DNA of 64,000 nt from Neodontobutis hainanensis (GCA_024349245.1 JALDNG010000020.1:18781501-18845500); one strand, 5' to 3'; positions 1-13,500 are shown, counted from the stretch's first letter. Numbers and translations: made by a program. Notes: generated by a model from the letters alone, not told the origin.

Positions 1-690
1 TTTTTCGGCCACAACCATAAACATTTGGAGAAGAGTCAACAAGACATATAATGAAAAGAAAACCATTCCTGCTGTGAAACATGGAGGTGGATCACTGATG
101 TTTTGGGGATGTGTGAACTACAAAGGCACAGGAAAAGATGAATGCAGCATGTTAGCAGAGAATACTTTGGATGTACTTCGACGTTCCAATATGACAACGA
201 TCCAAAGCACAAGGTCAAGTCGACCTGTCATTGACTACAGCAGAATAAAGTGAAGGTTCTGGACTGGCCTCAGTCTACTGACCTCAACATCATTGATCCA
301 CTCTGGGGAAATCTCAAATGAGCAGTTCATGCAAAACAGCCCAAGAATTTACAGGAACTGTAGGCTTTTTGAAGAATGGGCATCTTTACCATCTGAGAAA
401 ATAAAGAGCCTCATCCACAACAACCACAAAAGACTTCCAGCTGCCATTGATGTTAAAGGTGGCACTACACAGTATTAAGAACTGGGGTATGTAAACTTTT
501 GATCAGGATCATTTGGGTAGTTTCTGTTGTCATCATGATTTAAAAAAAAGTAAACACAGTTGTTTGACAATAATTTGCTTCACACAACCACTAACTATCG
601 GTGAAAGATTTTTTTTTTTGTGTTATCAGTCATATTCGTTTTCAAAAAAACACAAATTCTGCCAGGGTATGTAAACCTATGAGCACAACT
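1..690 (+). mobile_element. Tc1/mariner-like transposon, right part, degenerate
   Basis: The window starts inside the element. Broken plus-strand frames resemble the C-terminal half of a Tc1-family transposase: FGHNHK, then 'VKHGGGSLMFWGCV' with the usual G-rich motif, then a decayed catalytic region near 200-330. The right inverted repeat ends at about 690 with GTATGTAAACCTATGAGCAC followed by AACT. That matches the inverted end of the copy at 42209-43211, so both belong to one family. No full open frame survives. A TA at 694-695 lies a few bases beyond the expected end, so the target TA is uncertain. Confidence 0.8.
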
Positions 691-1049
691 CCATATTTGG
701 TCACAAATTCAGACTAGAATTTATATATTTCAGGTACAAAACTGCTAAACAAGTAACTTACTGAACCTAACGAGAAGGATGAAGCTGAGATCTGATGTTT
801 GATGCCACTGGGGGGGGTCATAAACAACGCATTGTAACTCATGTAGTGGGAGCGCTAACTGTGCCAGAGCACGGAAATGGAGACGTGACATCTCTTAAGC
901 GACAGTTCCATTTAACAAACATGGCTATTGTGGTATATTCTTTATGCTATGTGCTTATTTCTGTGTGCTTAGTTAGTTATTCATTTATGCATGATGAGTT
1001 TATGTTATGTGTTTAAGGTTAATACTTATTCATGGTGTATAATCAAGTA
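691..1049. other. Intronic or flanking DNA without recognisable genes
   Basis: I see no coding signal here. An eight-G run near 811-818 could be a polypurine tract linked to the possible LTR further right, but nothing else supports that. Confidence 0.5.
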
Positions 1050-1478
1050 GTGTATGTTATATTAATACATTTAGAAACATATTAAAGTAAAAGAAAGAAA
1101 ACTTAATTTCAGAAGAGTATGGTTTAAAACATGATAAGTTTAAAGCACACACACACACATATTGAAGGCCCAGATAGAGACATGGGAGCCTGATGCTCAA
1201 GGTCAGAGAGGAGAGAGGCCTAGCAGGTGCAAGAGTCCCAAGGCCTTACAGAATGACATCACCGAGTTTAATAAAAATCTTCAAAGGCTCATCTAAGATC
1301 ACAGAAAGAGTTATTACTAAACTGTCATCTCAAAACTGTATAAAAGGCTTACATTTTCTGTACAAAAGTTAGTAGTGCTTGGGGGATAGCCTACTCGGGT
1401 ATTATTGTGTCGGCTGTGAGCAATAAAGACTCTAAGACATGGAAATGGCTGTGCGTTCATGACTTATTCCACACAAAT
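1050..1478 (+). repeat. Possible solo LTR of a retroelement
   Basis: A TATA-like box (TATAAAAGG, from 1339) is followed about 80 bases later by a polyadenylation signal (AATAAA, 1422-1427) and then a T-rich stretch ending in CACA near 1476. This promoter-to-poly(A) spacing is what the R region of an LTR looks like. The ends (TG near 1053, CA near 1476) are guesses. No gag, pol or env frame adjoins it, and no partner LTR is in the window. The same layout could arise by chance in AT-rich DNA. Confidence 0.3.
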
Positions 1479-3599
1479 TGTGCCAAAGGCTGAGCGGTCA
1501 GTATTGGACACAACACTATAAAGAGCAACAAAAGCAAAAGATTGGTTCAGCAACACATTGTAAGAAGGCCGTGTTAACAACTCAAAAATATATACAACAA
1601 CGTAAACACGGCAAGTGACTCCATTATGCTGAGAGAGAGTGCTTCTCTTCCTGTTTACTTCAAAACAGTTGCATTATATTGACATAAACGTGCTCCGGCC
1701 CGGAACGAAGAGTGCCATGTGAGCGCAGGTAAGCAGGGGAGTAGGGAGGGGGGACAATCGGGCCCAGGCTCAGTTCAAGACAACCGTGCTTAGTGTGAGT
1801 AAGGCCTTTAACACAAGCTAAGCTTTTACGCTATTTCCTTGAACTGTTTTGAAATACACTGAGGTTACCTTTTGTCCAATAAATTTCTTGGTTTACTTCA
1901 TACATAAGAAATTTATTCAGTCTGAAAATGTTTAATTACTCAAGTTAAGTTTATGAAGTAAATCAGACAAATTTCTATTCACGAGAAAGGGAATTGTTAA
2001 CAAATGCTATATCTATTTAAGTGAGCCATTCATAAAGACACTCTCTGGAAATCTTCAGTCGTAAAACCCTTAAACAGCCAGGATGCCACGGCTGCAGTGT
2101 ATAGCTCATCCTAATAAAGCGAGCATGTGTGAGCAGTCTGTGTCAATACCCAGCGGTGCAGGTCAAAAGGCTCCGTGCCCGTTCGACGAGTTCACCAGAC
2201 GCTGCTACAGTGTGCAAACATTCACCCCATGAAACCTCCTCCTTCCTGCAGCTGACACGTCAAACAAATCTCCCTTTGAGTGCGTCCACTAAATCACTGC
2301 GCACTAGAGCGCTTAAATACAGGTTCATGGACACATCGTTCAAGTTCTGAGCTATTACAACAAAATACGATTAGAGATTTTTTAACTAGAGAATGCAGTC
2401 GTACCAAATGTTTGAGCAAATGTTTCAATACTAGAAGGAGAATAGTTTTACAAGTTCAGTTAAAAAGAACTGATTTGAAGAAAAAGTTTGGCCTTGAAGA
2501 GACATTTTTGTGGCTTTGCTTTTTGTTGTGATGTTTCCATTTGCATTCATTTGTCAAAACAAAATATCTCAAAGTTTGAGAACCACTTATGTTTTCTAAT
2601 TTGAGAGCTAATCACAGAGCAACTTGTAGAAAAGTAGATACATCTGACTTGAGTTACGCATCCTTATTGAGAAATTTGAGCTCATCTTGCAACACAAATT
2701 AATCTAAGCCACAGAAACACTTTAAAATTGAGCTATTTCAGCACTCTAGCAGAAGATAACACTGCAATAGATCACTCAGAAGTTCACTTTCTTCACAAAA
2801 CTGCCTCCTTTCAATGGTCATAATTTTCTTTCTACTTACATTGCAGTAATTAGCCAAACACACCGCTGCGCTGAATGCTGCATCATTACATGTCATTATA
2901 TAGCCTCAAACAAGCTCTGATTCAAGGAAAAGTGAGTGTGTAATTGCAATCAGAATGTGACTTCACAGCAAGGCTTCCGGAGATTGTCGTAGTGATAGGG
3001 AACTAAGGTGTGGAGGGAACAAAGAGGCGTCAGACAGATATGGAAGACTACCAGGCCCCCGGTCTAAGCCTGCAGATATGAGATAAAGGCATTGCCTCCA
3101 GCAAGGATCCCTGCACACTCAAGTGCTTTCTCTTCTAGACACTGGCACACACGAAGAAACACAGAGAGAAAAAATATAGCACTCATCTTATAGGCACCGC
3201 TCCCTTGTGCGTGTCTGCCAACGCACCTAGCTGTGTAAAAGTTAACAATGTGGCAAACAATATTCAAGGCATTGTTGAGGTGTTTTAAAACATGCAATCA
3301 TTAACTGAATATGCAGTAGCTAGATCCTCATACAAGACCAGCCACAACAATGCATTTTGACAAAACCACAATGATTCTGTTGCAGATTGGCCTCTCCCCT
3401 TTTATAAGAAGGGGTTTATATGTTTATTGTATGTTTAGCTTGTTTTGCCCTACGACAGGAAAGCTAATGTATTTTAAATCATGAATTTATGAGTGAAATT
3501 TATGAGTGAAAACATATGTAATATGTGCTGCTAAATCTTATAATGGCTATACCTTAATGTTAAGTCATTGTTTAGCAATATTAATAATGATGGATTAGA
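1479..3599. other. Non-coding DNA, nothing recognised
   Basis: This is sequence on the 3' side of frem2 exon E and presumably intronic. Short open frames are present but show no family resemblance, no splice framing and no repeat structure I recognise. Confidence 0.5.
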
Positions 3600-3917
3600 T
3601 TCATATTGCACTTTTCTCCCAAGGGACTCAAAGCACTCACAGGCCATTAATCATTCACTCCACAGTCACACACTGGTGGTGGTTAGCTACATCTGTGATC
3701 AACGCTGCTTTGGGGCAGACTGAAGAGCCATGCGCCTACGGTCTTTCCGACCACCACCAAACGCACTCACAAACCAGAGCTACAGACACTGGAGGCACTG
3801 TGGATGAAGTGTCTCGTTTGAGGACACAATAACAGTATAAACTGAAGGGAGCGGGATAAAACCGCCAACCTTCTGGTTATTGAACAACCGCCCTACCACC
3901 TGAGCCACTGCGTCCCT
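3600..3917 (-). mobile_element. tRNA-headed SINE, minus strand, degenerate
   Basis: Read on the minus strand, the element starts near 3917 with GGACGCAGTGGCTCAGGTGG, a tRNA-like A box, followed by a decayed B-box region. It then has the body found in the copies at 15281, 25097 and 57704: a 'TTGTGTCC' region and a G-rich segment containing 'GGTGGTGGT'. It ends near 3600 in an 'AAAGTGCAATATGAATC' type tail. Several body segments differ from the other copies, suggesting an older insertion. This is SINE sequence, not a working tRNA gene. Confidence 0.7.
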
Positions 3918-4097
3918 ACAATTAAATAAAAAGTTTCAAAAAGCCATTTCATAAGATTTCACAAAGAAGTGGGAAAAAGTCTGTGAAAAAGTTGAAGAGA
4001 AACATGTCACCGAGCCCCGTTGTGACAGTACAAGCGCACTACCTGACATTCTATTGGATTCTATTTCACACTCACGTTCTGTGAAATGTCATCCTAC

Positions 4098-4343
4098 CGT
4101 CATCCATATCAGGAACAATTGTAATCCTGGCGGTGGAAAACTCGGAGCCCAGACGGCCCCCCATGGGCATGCTCAGGGTGACATTGAAGCTCTCGATGTC
4201 TTCGTACAGCGAGTCGTCAATGATCACCACACGGCAGGGTTTTTCCACCTCGCCCTTGTCGAAGCGCAGGATGCTGTGGTGGTCTTCGGGCCTGGAGATG
4301 TAATCTGAGTATGACAGCACAGTGGTGGGCACTGTACCTGTGG
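4098..4343 (-). CDS. frem2: frem2 exon E: second half of Calx-beta 2
   Basis: This 246-nt exon codes 82 residues, beginning with the split alanine and TGTVPTTVLSYSDYISRPED and ending STARITIVPDMDD. The Calx-beta acidic signature is 'IIDDSLYEDIESFNVTLSMP', with NVT as a possible glycosylation site. 'SYSDYISRPEDH' and 'KPCRVVIIDDSLYE' are stretches I recognise from FREM2. The acceptor is TGTCTCAGTGTCAG; two AG choices lie five bases apart, and the inner one keeps the frame and the family sequence. The donor is G|GTAGGA. Both boundaries are phase 1. The next exon, coding Calx-beta 3, is not visible before position 1. Confidence 0.95.
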
Positions 4344-7300
4344 CTGACACTGAGACACAAAAGAGAATTATTAGATTTCCGGTGTCAACTTGTGACAGAA
4401 ACACCTATAGGTCAATACCAATAATCCAGTACAGAATTAACATAACATTTAATAAACTGCTTTAAGCAAAATGTGAATTCTCGGCACAAATTCTTTGGAA
4501 ATCCATTCTTTTGCACGTCCCATTTCATTTTGAAGGTTACTGCACCCTTATATAGCAGTTGGACAGCTGTCAGATGGCCAATGATGCAAGAGCCTCAGAG
4601 TTGCTTTGCTGTAAAATATTGATTTACTGTCACCTTAAACCATGTAGCCTGCATTTATTGAAAAAGTAGAACAAAAAGTTAGAATAAAATCATTTAAGCC
4701 ACAAAGTAATTTTTTAAATGTAAATGGTGGACAAAGGAGTATTTTTCTTGTCAATGAACTGTCTCTGCACACTTTCTGTTTTCCGCTACAGAAAGAACGT
4801 GTTTAATTTTAAGCAAAAATATGAGTTATTTACAAAGATGAAGCAACTTATTGCAGCAATTAAATAAACAAAACATTTTTTTGTCCTCCCAAAATGTCCT
4901 ATTCCAGTTTTATGTTTCAGTCTAACATAATTATATTGCACAATCTATTAAGTTTGTGCTGTTAGCTGCAACAAAGACGTAGTAGAAATATCTCAAGTTA
5001 AATAAACTAAACAAAATGAACATATACAGTAGCTAAGCATTTGCCTGAGTAACATCACAGCTTCAAATTACAACATTACCACATGTTAGTTTTGCGCTTT
5101 TCGTGGCTAACATTGCTAACCTCAGATACTAACAAGTGCTTTCTGGGGTCGAGGTAGTTTGTTCTTGCGGTATGTAGTGGATAAGACATGACAGATCAGT
5201 TTATTCCTGCTGCTGCAAAACTACTAACAATAGATAAAGACAAAAATTTAATTTACAGACCACTTTTTACCCTCTTCTCTCCAAAATTTTACATGCCAAA
5301 AAATATCAAAATAATGACAGCCGAATGCCTCAATTCAAAAGTTACTTCTCTCAGCTCTTTTATTAATACATGTGCTAGTTTTAATAAGTTGGCTGGACAA
5401 ACAGGACAGAGGAGACAGCTGCAGGCCAGGACTGTCTATTTCAAACACTCTCCATTAATCATGATGAGTAATGGATGTTCAGCTTCTGAGCAAGGCCACA
5501 ATTTCATCTTAAAAAAAATATTTATAAAATCAATTTCTTAAAATAAATATGGCCTTAAAATTTCAAGAATCTTTCTTATGTTACAGGAAGATGCAAAGAC
5601 GACCACTTCTATAGATGACATATGTAGCTCTGAATTGTCAACATAACAGTCTTTGGTAACACTTGAGAATAACTTACACTATTAAGAATTAGTTGAGTAT
5701 TTGTAACAGCTTAATTAATCCTTAATTCATAACAAAGTATTATTCCAATATAGATAATCACTATTACATTAATTATACATCTATTCATTGTTAACTACTG
5801 TTTTATTGTGTGAGTTATTTTAAAGTTGTTACCCAGTCTTTTGATAACAACACAAACATGTTTTCTGAAGTCATGGCATTTTATAATCTGTATACTTAAA
5901 CTGTATGAATTATTCTTGTAAAACTTATCTTGACTTTGCACATCTGAAATGGCGACAGGGGCGTAGGAGGAGGTACATCACAGAAAAAAAAGAACTCCTG
6001 CACAGTGTCACTCTTCAGTCGTTTATTGAACAACGTCTCGGTCCATCTGACCATCCGCTTTTTTTTCTGTGATTAATTAAATTTTGTCAGGTTTGGACAA
6101 ACAAGTTGCATGACCTAGATACGAGTAACTGATGGGACTTTTGTTCATGCACCTTTCCTGGATGAAACTGTTGCATCATCCTCCATCATGCCTCATATAG
6201 AGTAGTATGAAATATGAAGTATGTATCTTGTGGAGCATGTTGGCTATTTGAGGGTGAGGCTTACTCAAGGATTGGAGATTATGCTAAGTTATACGTCTTT
6301 GTCACCGTAAAACAAATCATTCTCTGCATGTTACCCATCTATCATGTGGTGTAGCTGGGGGTCACCTGTTAGGAGCAGAAACTGAGCAGTGCCTAAGCCT
6401 CGGCAAAGAATATTATGATAAATGTGGTATAAACACTGTGACAGTAATGTGGTAACAACTGTAAGGTTTATTTTAAAGTTAATTTAAGACAAATATAATT
6501 AATCTGAGTTGGTATTAGAAGTAATAAATGATTGAAAAAACAAATGCATTTTGTGAGCACTGATGAAAATCACTAACAACAATAGCTGTTCCATTTGTTG
6601 GCTAGTGGTGGCGATGGCTGGCCTAGTAAATGCAAATCAACAAATTGTTTAGCACATTTACTTTATAGCAATACAACTTTCAAAAACACTACTTTACTGA
6701 ATACTGCAACTGTTTAATACAAACTGAAGGCGGTAAAAATATCAGACTTTAAGATTTCAAGTAAAGCTCGTACAACGTTTCTGATCACATTAATGCAAAA
6801 AAATAATGCTAATTAAATTATATGACAAGGTCCTCCTCCTCCTGTCACATGACCCTCCACACCATCTCAAAAATATAGTGACGCCCATTGATACTCTGTA
6901 CGTCTCTGTGTTTAGCACGAAATCACGCCTCTGTGTTGGAGAAAGGTAACCTAATGAAAGAAGGGGGTGGGCCTCCACAACTGTCAATCACCAAAGTAGG
7001 AAGCTGGTTGGTGCTGAGGTGACATTGTGCTTGGGCTATAAAAAATAAACCCTTTTACTTTTTTGTGGCTTTTTTGAAATTTTAGTACCACCAAAATTAT
7101 AAATTGTATCTCTTACAATCTTACACAAGATAAAAATAAAAAACATAATTTATTTATAACAATATATCATTCTAATATCCTAAAACACAGGAGGGACTTA
7201 GCCCACCTAGCCCCCTGATACAAGCCGCCCCTGACAGTGATCCCTGACAGAAATACAGAACCTACTGGTAGACAGGCTGCATTGTTTAAAGCAGAGCCTG

Positions 7301-7882
7301 CAGTCTGTCGAAGTGCACAAGGAGAATCCTTTAGTATCTTTGCAGCAGCAGCATCATTATAAAACATTTATAATAACATAGTATATCACTGAAATTATTA
7401 AAATAGGCAGTTAAAATGTGGTTTAAAGTTTTGGATTAAATTTAAATTATAGTTTAAAAAACAAAACTTTACCATGAAGTTGAAATTGTGGTAAATTTAA
7501 AGTTAAAACAACACTATGTAACTGTAAACCCAAATGGAGCCTGAACGTTATTATAACAATAGTATCACATTTATTTTTTATGGTTTATTGACGTAAAACA
7601 AAGAATATGGCCCATCTTTTACAGTGCAGTGCAGTCCACTGTGTGATTTTGACATTCGGAGCATGCTACCATCTCCTGTGCACACATATTTATTCTTTGC
7701 TTGAGTACAGAGCATTGTGTGAATAGTCCCACTCAAATTTTACCATGTGTTTGATTAGATCAAATGGTTACTCCTAATGAACAAACAACTTTTTGATTCA
7801 AAACTGTTAAAAAGAAGTGTGTCATTTGGTACTTTGAGGTCCTATCAACACGATACTAAACCTCCTATTCTCTTTGGATTAC
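4344..7882 (-). other. frem2 intron between exons D and E
   Basis: This 3,539-bp intron is AT-rich. Apart from a short Penelope-like tail near 5965-6055 I see no exon, RNA gene or clear transposon in it. The open frames at 5188-5541 and 6790-7367 are low-complexity chance frames. Confidence 0.6.
5965..6055 (-). mobile_element. Short Penelope-like 3' end fragment
   Basis: On the minus strand this stretch reads as '..GACCGAGACGTTGTTCAATA', 'AACGACTGAAGAGTGACACT' and 'GTGCAGGAGTTC'. The same closing sequence, with changes, ends the Penelope-like fragment at 55065-55150 (ACCGAAACATTGC ... GAGTGAGACAGTGTGCAGGAG). Sharing with the element that carries the GIY-YIG motif is the basis for the call. 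There is no coding part. Confidence 0.55.
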
Positions 7883-8008
7883 CTTGATGTGTGTAGCAGA
7901 CGACCATGAGCTCCTGACTGACATCTCCGCTCCTGCGAATCGGGACAAACAGCTCACCAATGTCTTCTTCAATGTTGTACATCGCTGACGGAATAAAGAC
8001 CGTGGATT
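7883..8008 (-). CDS. frem2: frem2 exon D: first half of Calx-beta 2
   Basis: This 126-nt exon codes 42 residues: a glutamate codon split with exon C, then STVFIPSAMYNIEEDIGELF, VPIRRSGDVSQELMVVCYTH and Q. 'Y-x-I-E-E-D-x-G-E-L-x-V-P-I-R-R-S-G' is the opening strand pair of a Calx-beta domain, and the wording matches FREM2 as I know it. The acceptor is CTTCTGATACAG and the donor is CAAG|GTAATC, weaker than the GTGAGT donors of exons A-C. Both boundaries are phase 1. The split alanine codon G|CC is completed by exon E. Confidence 0.92.
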
Positions 8009-10307
8009 CTGTATCAGAAGAAAGAATCATTACCGGATCACAAAAGATTAAACTTTTTCATTTTTCTGATGCTGAACCAAATAAAAATGTGTATATATTT
8101 CTGCTAAATTGCGTGTTAATAACAGTGAAATTATAGAGAATGGGGAAAAATAAGCCCCATCACATCAAATCAGAAGTGACAGCTTGCATCAAACTGTTCT
8201 GATGCGGCGGCACACGCTGGCGCCCATGACAGGGTTTATTAAAGCCTTTCTGACGCCACTTTGATCGTCTTTAATCACAATGAACTGTATGGTGCTTATG
8301 GCCTTGTCTTCACTAGTATTCAGTGAGAGACACAGCTGTGGATATTGTTTTTAAAACTGTGTAAAATATTGAATTCATGTGATTCTCATATGTATTATTT
8401 TGAGCTTTTATTAGGATTTGATTGTGTTTGGACATGTTCGGAAGAGGGCGAGAGGAAGAAAAAGAGGGGTTTTATGGATGTAGTGAAGGTAGTTAGTGTG
8501 AGAGAAGAGAATTTAACTTGGGTAAGATGCTAATCGAAACCGAAATTTGTCAGTTACTTACTTTTTGAAAGCACATGAACATAAAGTCTGGAAAAAACAA
8601 ACAAACTTGGGGCACCTCAGTGGCTTGTGGCTTGTCCAGGAAGCACCAACCCCTCCAACCCATAAAGCCAATACAATTTTTTTTCTATTATTAATTGTTA
8701 CGCATAAGCTTTTTTTTGTACTTTTGGTACTCTTATTAAAATAGTTGGTGCTTTTTGAGTGGCTGTTATTTGAGTCTGAGGAAATCCATTTAATTATATT
8801 GAGTTTTTGATTTTGAGCAACAATGGCTGTATTTGAAAATTGAATTGGCAAAGTTTATTTACACTGTCTGAAGCTGACGCTGCTGCTAGCGTCCGGAGTT
8901 CAAATAACGACCACAATGACTGCGCAGACTAAAGCAAAGAACAGCCCCAGGGAAAGGAAGATTAATGCATATTGCTTCTGTAATGTCTTGGTTTTGCAAA
9001 TGGGGACTTAAATATGAACCCTGTAGTGTCATGGCCACTAATGGTTAATTCATGCAAATTAGCCACGCACTTTGATTTAACATGGCACTTTTTGCATTCT
9101 TTAACAAGACTTTATGTGGTGTGTAAATGATAACTAACAAATAAAACTAAAAGGTAAATTTTCTATGAGCATAAAGCACACTGCCAACAAAATTGTTGTT
9201 TTTATTGAATTGCCTTTTTATTAACCACAAATCTGCAACCAATACTCTCTACTGGTTTGGTCTATTTATATCTATGTAAATTCTATAAAGAAAAAGCCAC
9301 AGTTTTATCCTGTAAATCGGCAGAGCTTTGTGCCTCTCAGATTGTGTCCCGGTCACCCACATGAACAAAGTGGCAGGACTTGACCTCTGCCTCTGCATCT
9401 CTATGACCAAAACAATTACCCAGGATTACGTGGCCACTTGTTTCCAACACTTCTCTGCTCTGAGGCACTTCAGTCCGTGCTGAAAATATTTCCACCACAG
9501 TTCTTATATAATTATTTGACACTAACCATTTTAAAATAGTGTTAGGATCAGCATGTAAACTCATCCCCCACGCGATCTACTTCCAGCAATACAATAACTA
9601 GTAAAAAAGCTGTTTTAACAGAAAAATAAATAAAAGGACATGATAATTCCATCTATTTTGCTTTAAATTATGATACATACATAATATCCAACTTTTAAAT
9701 TAAAAAAGTCACAGTATTAAAATAATAAATAAATTACTTAATACATAGATTGGATATAGTAAGTTTAAAATTATAAATTGCCAGAATGAATTTTTAAAGA
9801 TTAAATTAGATATTCTTTCTAATTCATTCATTCCCACAAATTTAAATGCAAACAACAGCTACATTTGCAATAATAAAATAATTCAGTAAATAGTAATATT
9901 AAGGTACATTTCTATTACACTGACTAAAAAGGTGCATTTTAACAGCTCAATTATATGTCTTCTATGTTTTGTATTTAATTATACTGTTTATACGTGTTAC
10001 AAACATTTATGACACTGTTATTATGAAGCCAAAAATGTACCACAAATTTAAAAGAGTGAGAAAAAGTTGTTAATAAGAAAACTTGAACAAGATTTGGTTC
10101 CTCTTTGGTTCAACTTTGGTTTTGTGGAGTCTGTGAAGTCTTGTGGAGTCTACTTGGACCTGCTGTTTGTGATTTATGGGAGGTATTTTTGCTTGAGTCA
10201 AAAAACTTACTAATATTGAGTGTCATATACAGGAAAGAAAAATATGTGTCTGAATATCCAACATAGCAGCTTCAAAATAAGTTTACAGTACTAACAACTG
10301 AACTCAC
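8009..10307 (-). other. frem2 intron between exons C and D
   Basis: This 2,299-bp intron shows no recognisable repeat family, RNA or exon. It is rich in A and T runs, especially 9600-10060. Confidence 0.6.
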
Positions 10308-10538
10308 CATCATCCGGGTCCAGGATCTCCACTGTGGCCACTTCGGGGAACTCCAGAACAGCCATAACCGGCTCAGACAGGACAATCTGGAAGGCCTCGG
10401 ACACCTCATACTCACTGTCCGGCAGGATGCGCACCTTCCACGTGGCTGTGGTCTGACCCGGGTTAAACTGCACCTGTCTTTGAGATTTACCCCGGAAGTC
10501 TTTGTTTTTTTCTGCAGTGCCATCTTTGGTGCCAATAC
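10308..10538 (-). CDS. frem2: frem2 exon C: rest of Calx-beta 1
   Basis: This 231-nt exon codes 77 residues, starting with a serine codon split with exon B and then IGTKDGTAEKNKDF. It ends EFPEVATVEILDPDD. The key Calx-beta signature is present as 'ILPDSEYEVSEAFQIVLSEP', the acidic D-x-x-Y-E-x-x-E-x-F pattern that supplies metal-binding acidic residues in this family. The following 'ATVEILDPDD' is the closing strand and calcium-site end of the domain. The acceptor is TGTGTTCTCAG and the donor is GTGAGT. Both boundaries are phase 1. A second open frame of similar length overlaps the exon on the same strand, but it has no family resemblance and is a shadow. Confidence 0.95.
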
Positions 10539-13500
10539 CTGAGAACACACATCAAAATGGGAAAAATACAGTGTAGTGGTTTTCCATAATGTTTTCCATT
10601 TTCTTGGGTTTGTGAGTAAAACGTACTTAAACAGTAAAGTTAGTTAATAATTAAAACCCTCACAAGGCCATTTAGATCAAAGCCTGGTATAAAACAGCTA
10701 TTTAATAAGAGGAATTTAAATATAAAACATGTTTATCTACTGTAAGAAGGTCATGGGTTTGATGCCCCATTGGCAATGACTTGTAATGTTGAATGTATGT
10801 CTCTTAACTGTTAGACTTGTGGGATACGCTTCAGTCTTCAGGGGGGTGGCCCTCCTATGCTTTAGTAATATGGACACAATTATAGAGGAGGCCACTGACC
10901 ATAGGGTTTGTTCAGGGACCCATGAATTCTAACACTGAGCCTGCATAAAACACATAATGTTGTAACAATTACAAAAAATAAAAGGACTTGTTATGATACA
11001 ACATATCGATGGATATCAACAAAAACAGACCTTGGTGTTTTGGATTAAAAATATCTGAGCTATTAAAAAGTTCACCTGTTGATGTGGGACTAATATTTTT
11101 TTTAGAAAAGGGATAGGGCTAAGGGGTCTGAAATGGGATTGTCACTCAAAACAGTTTGTCAGCTAACCTATCCAGCTAATCAGTAAGTCCAGTCAAAGGC
11201 TCTTGATGTCGCTTCAAATCTGCATTTTAATTGCAGACAAGAAAAAACAAAGACAGAAGAGCTACACCAATACAGATGGACTAGGGCATGGTTGTCTTCA
11301 CATCATTTAATTTGCACAATCTTTCATTAAAACAAGAGAGTGTTGTACTTCTGTTTCTTTTGTACATATTGTTTCCAGACACAATTAAAATCAGTTTTTA
11401 GGGACACAAACCTGCAGGAGGCCAGCCTCTTTTGTCCAGCCTTCATTTGAAGGACCCTATAGCTGTGACTATAGCTGTGACTCGGGCAGGACTCCCATTG
11501 AGTGGGAGAAACCAGCAGACAGAAATGTCACAGCTCTTTTGCCGCTGCAGCACAGCAGGCACCGAGGGTCACTGCTAATAGAGACAGGTCTATGACAGGC
11601 CACCATAAGTAAACAGACAAATGACTGGATAAATAGAACCTTTTAAAAAATACTTTGCTGAGCAGGGATTAAGAAGGAAAAGCATGAAATAAATGCATGG
11701 CATAACATAGCCCACTGACCAATTAGCAACAAGACATAAGCTGCTGTTGTCAAGAAGGAGGAAGGAAGAGACAATGGCTGGAAAGTGAGAAAAGTGTCTG
11801 CAAAAGTAGCACAGCCAAATGCACGCACAAACTGTAGCGAAAGAAATTAAATTCTAAAGGCCGTTATGCTCAGAAGGGGATTTATTTGTCTCTATTATAT
11901 TGAGATTCACTGTTAACAGACTCTGTGATAATGATTTAATGCAGCATTTACAATATAGATTCCACATCTGTCTAAAGCTCCTTAGTGACTGTGATTGAGT
12001 CTCTGGTGCTGTTTGTTTTGCATGTTAGTGTAGTTTATATTATTCTTTGTGCTAACTATTTTTGACCTGTTGACACGATTGGTCCAGAGCTGACTCCTGT
12101 CAATTGGCTGTTTTTGTCCATTTATTTACTATCTATGGTCCAGACTCTGAAAGTTTCACATGCACATGCGCTCAGCAACACAGAGCCATGTCTCAAAAAT
12201 GAGTCTTGGTTTGGCCAGGACTACTATGAAAGCTAAGAAATTGTGCTCAGCTTTGCACTTGGGCTGAGTGTTCACTAAAATTAACAATTACAGAAGATGA
12301 CCCACAAACTTCCTAGAGTGGGCCTTAATTTAAATTAGACATCGCTGGATTACAGAGTGAGGAATCTGTATTATTTTTGTTGAAACTGTTCTATGATGGA
12401 AATAAAAGCAGTCTTTGATATGCAACTACCGACAGGAGGAAATAGCCCTTCACATATGTGCAGAGATAAAAAATCCAACTGTCTTCAAAGAGCGGCTGTG
12501 AAGCAGAGAAAGAGTGTGCTGCGCTGCTAACTTTATCTCCTAACGCCGGACCAGGATGGAGCCAATCCCAGGGCTCACGTGGAGTGGTCTCGGCAGGTGG
12601 GCGAGCTGTAGCCTCTACACGGAGGGCCACCTGCACTCTGTACAGGGACCGTGTGAGCAGCAGCAGCCCACCGGCGGTTCTCCTCTGATCAGGGTTCTTA
12701 GCTCTGGGACCCGCTGATATCCAGCGTCTCCACGAGAAGCCGCTGGACTCAGATCAGTGAGCATCGCAGCGTAACAGAGGCAGATGGGGCCTTTAGTTTT
12801 TTGGCTGCCAGGTGCTTTTCTCTTTTGGCAAACGGCATGACTTTGACAAAGTACTGCTCTCTTCTACAATAAAAAAGCACTCTGAACGGTTTGTAGGACT
12901 GTCATAGATGTATAGATGTTACAATTCAGAGCTAAAATGATCTTTCCAAACACAAGCATATTTGATTTACCATGTGACAAAATGCATGAATGATATAAGT
13001 GTATCACAAACAGAAAAGTTTCTCTTAAAGCTTCTCGTCCGTTGTCTAAATGCTTTGGTCATCTTGGGATAAGAAAATGTTTTTAGTTAATTTTAAGATA
13101 CATTGTAAGAAGAAGAGGTTATAATGCCAGTTATTAAGAACCACTGCATCAGGTTTCAGACACAAAGTATTTTCATCCTGATAGCACTGTGGGTCACATA
13201 ACTGTGCCTGTAATACACTATTTAATTGACCTTTTGCATCTTGTGAATAGTTTACTATTATGCCTCAGTGCTGCTCTTTTATAGATTAATGAAATTGAAC
13301 CATGATGCCCGCCTAGTGTTTGTATGAACTTGACTGCAGTGCACATCAGATGCATGTGTTACAAACGTGTTTATAATCCTCATTTACCTCTGTCTAGATC
13401 CCTATGTGTTTTCATTAAGTAGAATATACAATAAGCGAACATTCAGCATTACTGCAATCAACTGTTCCTCTCTCCATTCCCACGGACAGACTTACTGGTT

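Noticed and set aside
3064..4097. Next frem2 exon (Calx-beta 3)
   Set aside because: I looked on the minus strand for a Calx-beta pattern with phase-1 splice sites left of exon E and found none.
5188..5541. 117-codon plus-strand open frame
   Set aside because: Low-complexity lysine, leucine and serine content in an AT-rich intron; no recognisable motif.
10272..10550. Alternative 92-codon frame over exon C
   Set aside because: Same strand, shifted frame; arginine-rich shadow text without resemblance to any family, while the other frame gives Calx-beta.
12540..12760. GC-rich patch as a promoter or CpG island
   Set aside because: Too short, modest CpG content, and in the middle of an intron with no transcript evidence.
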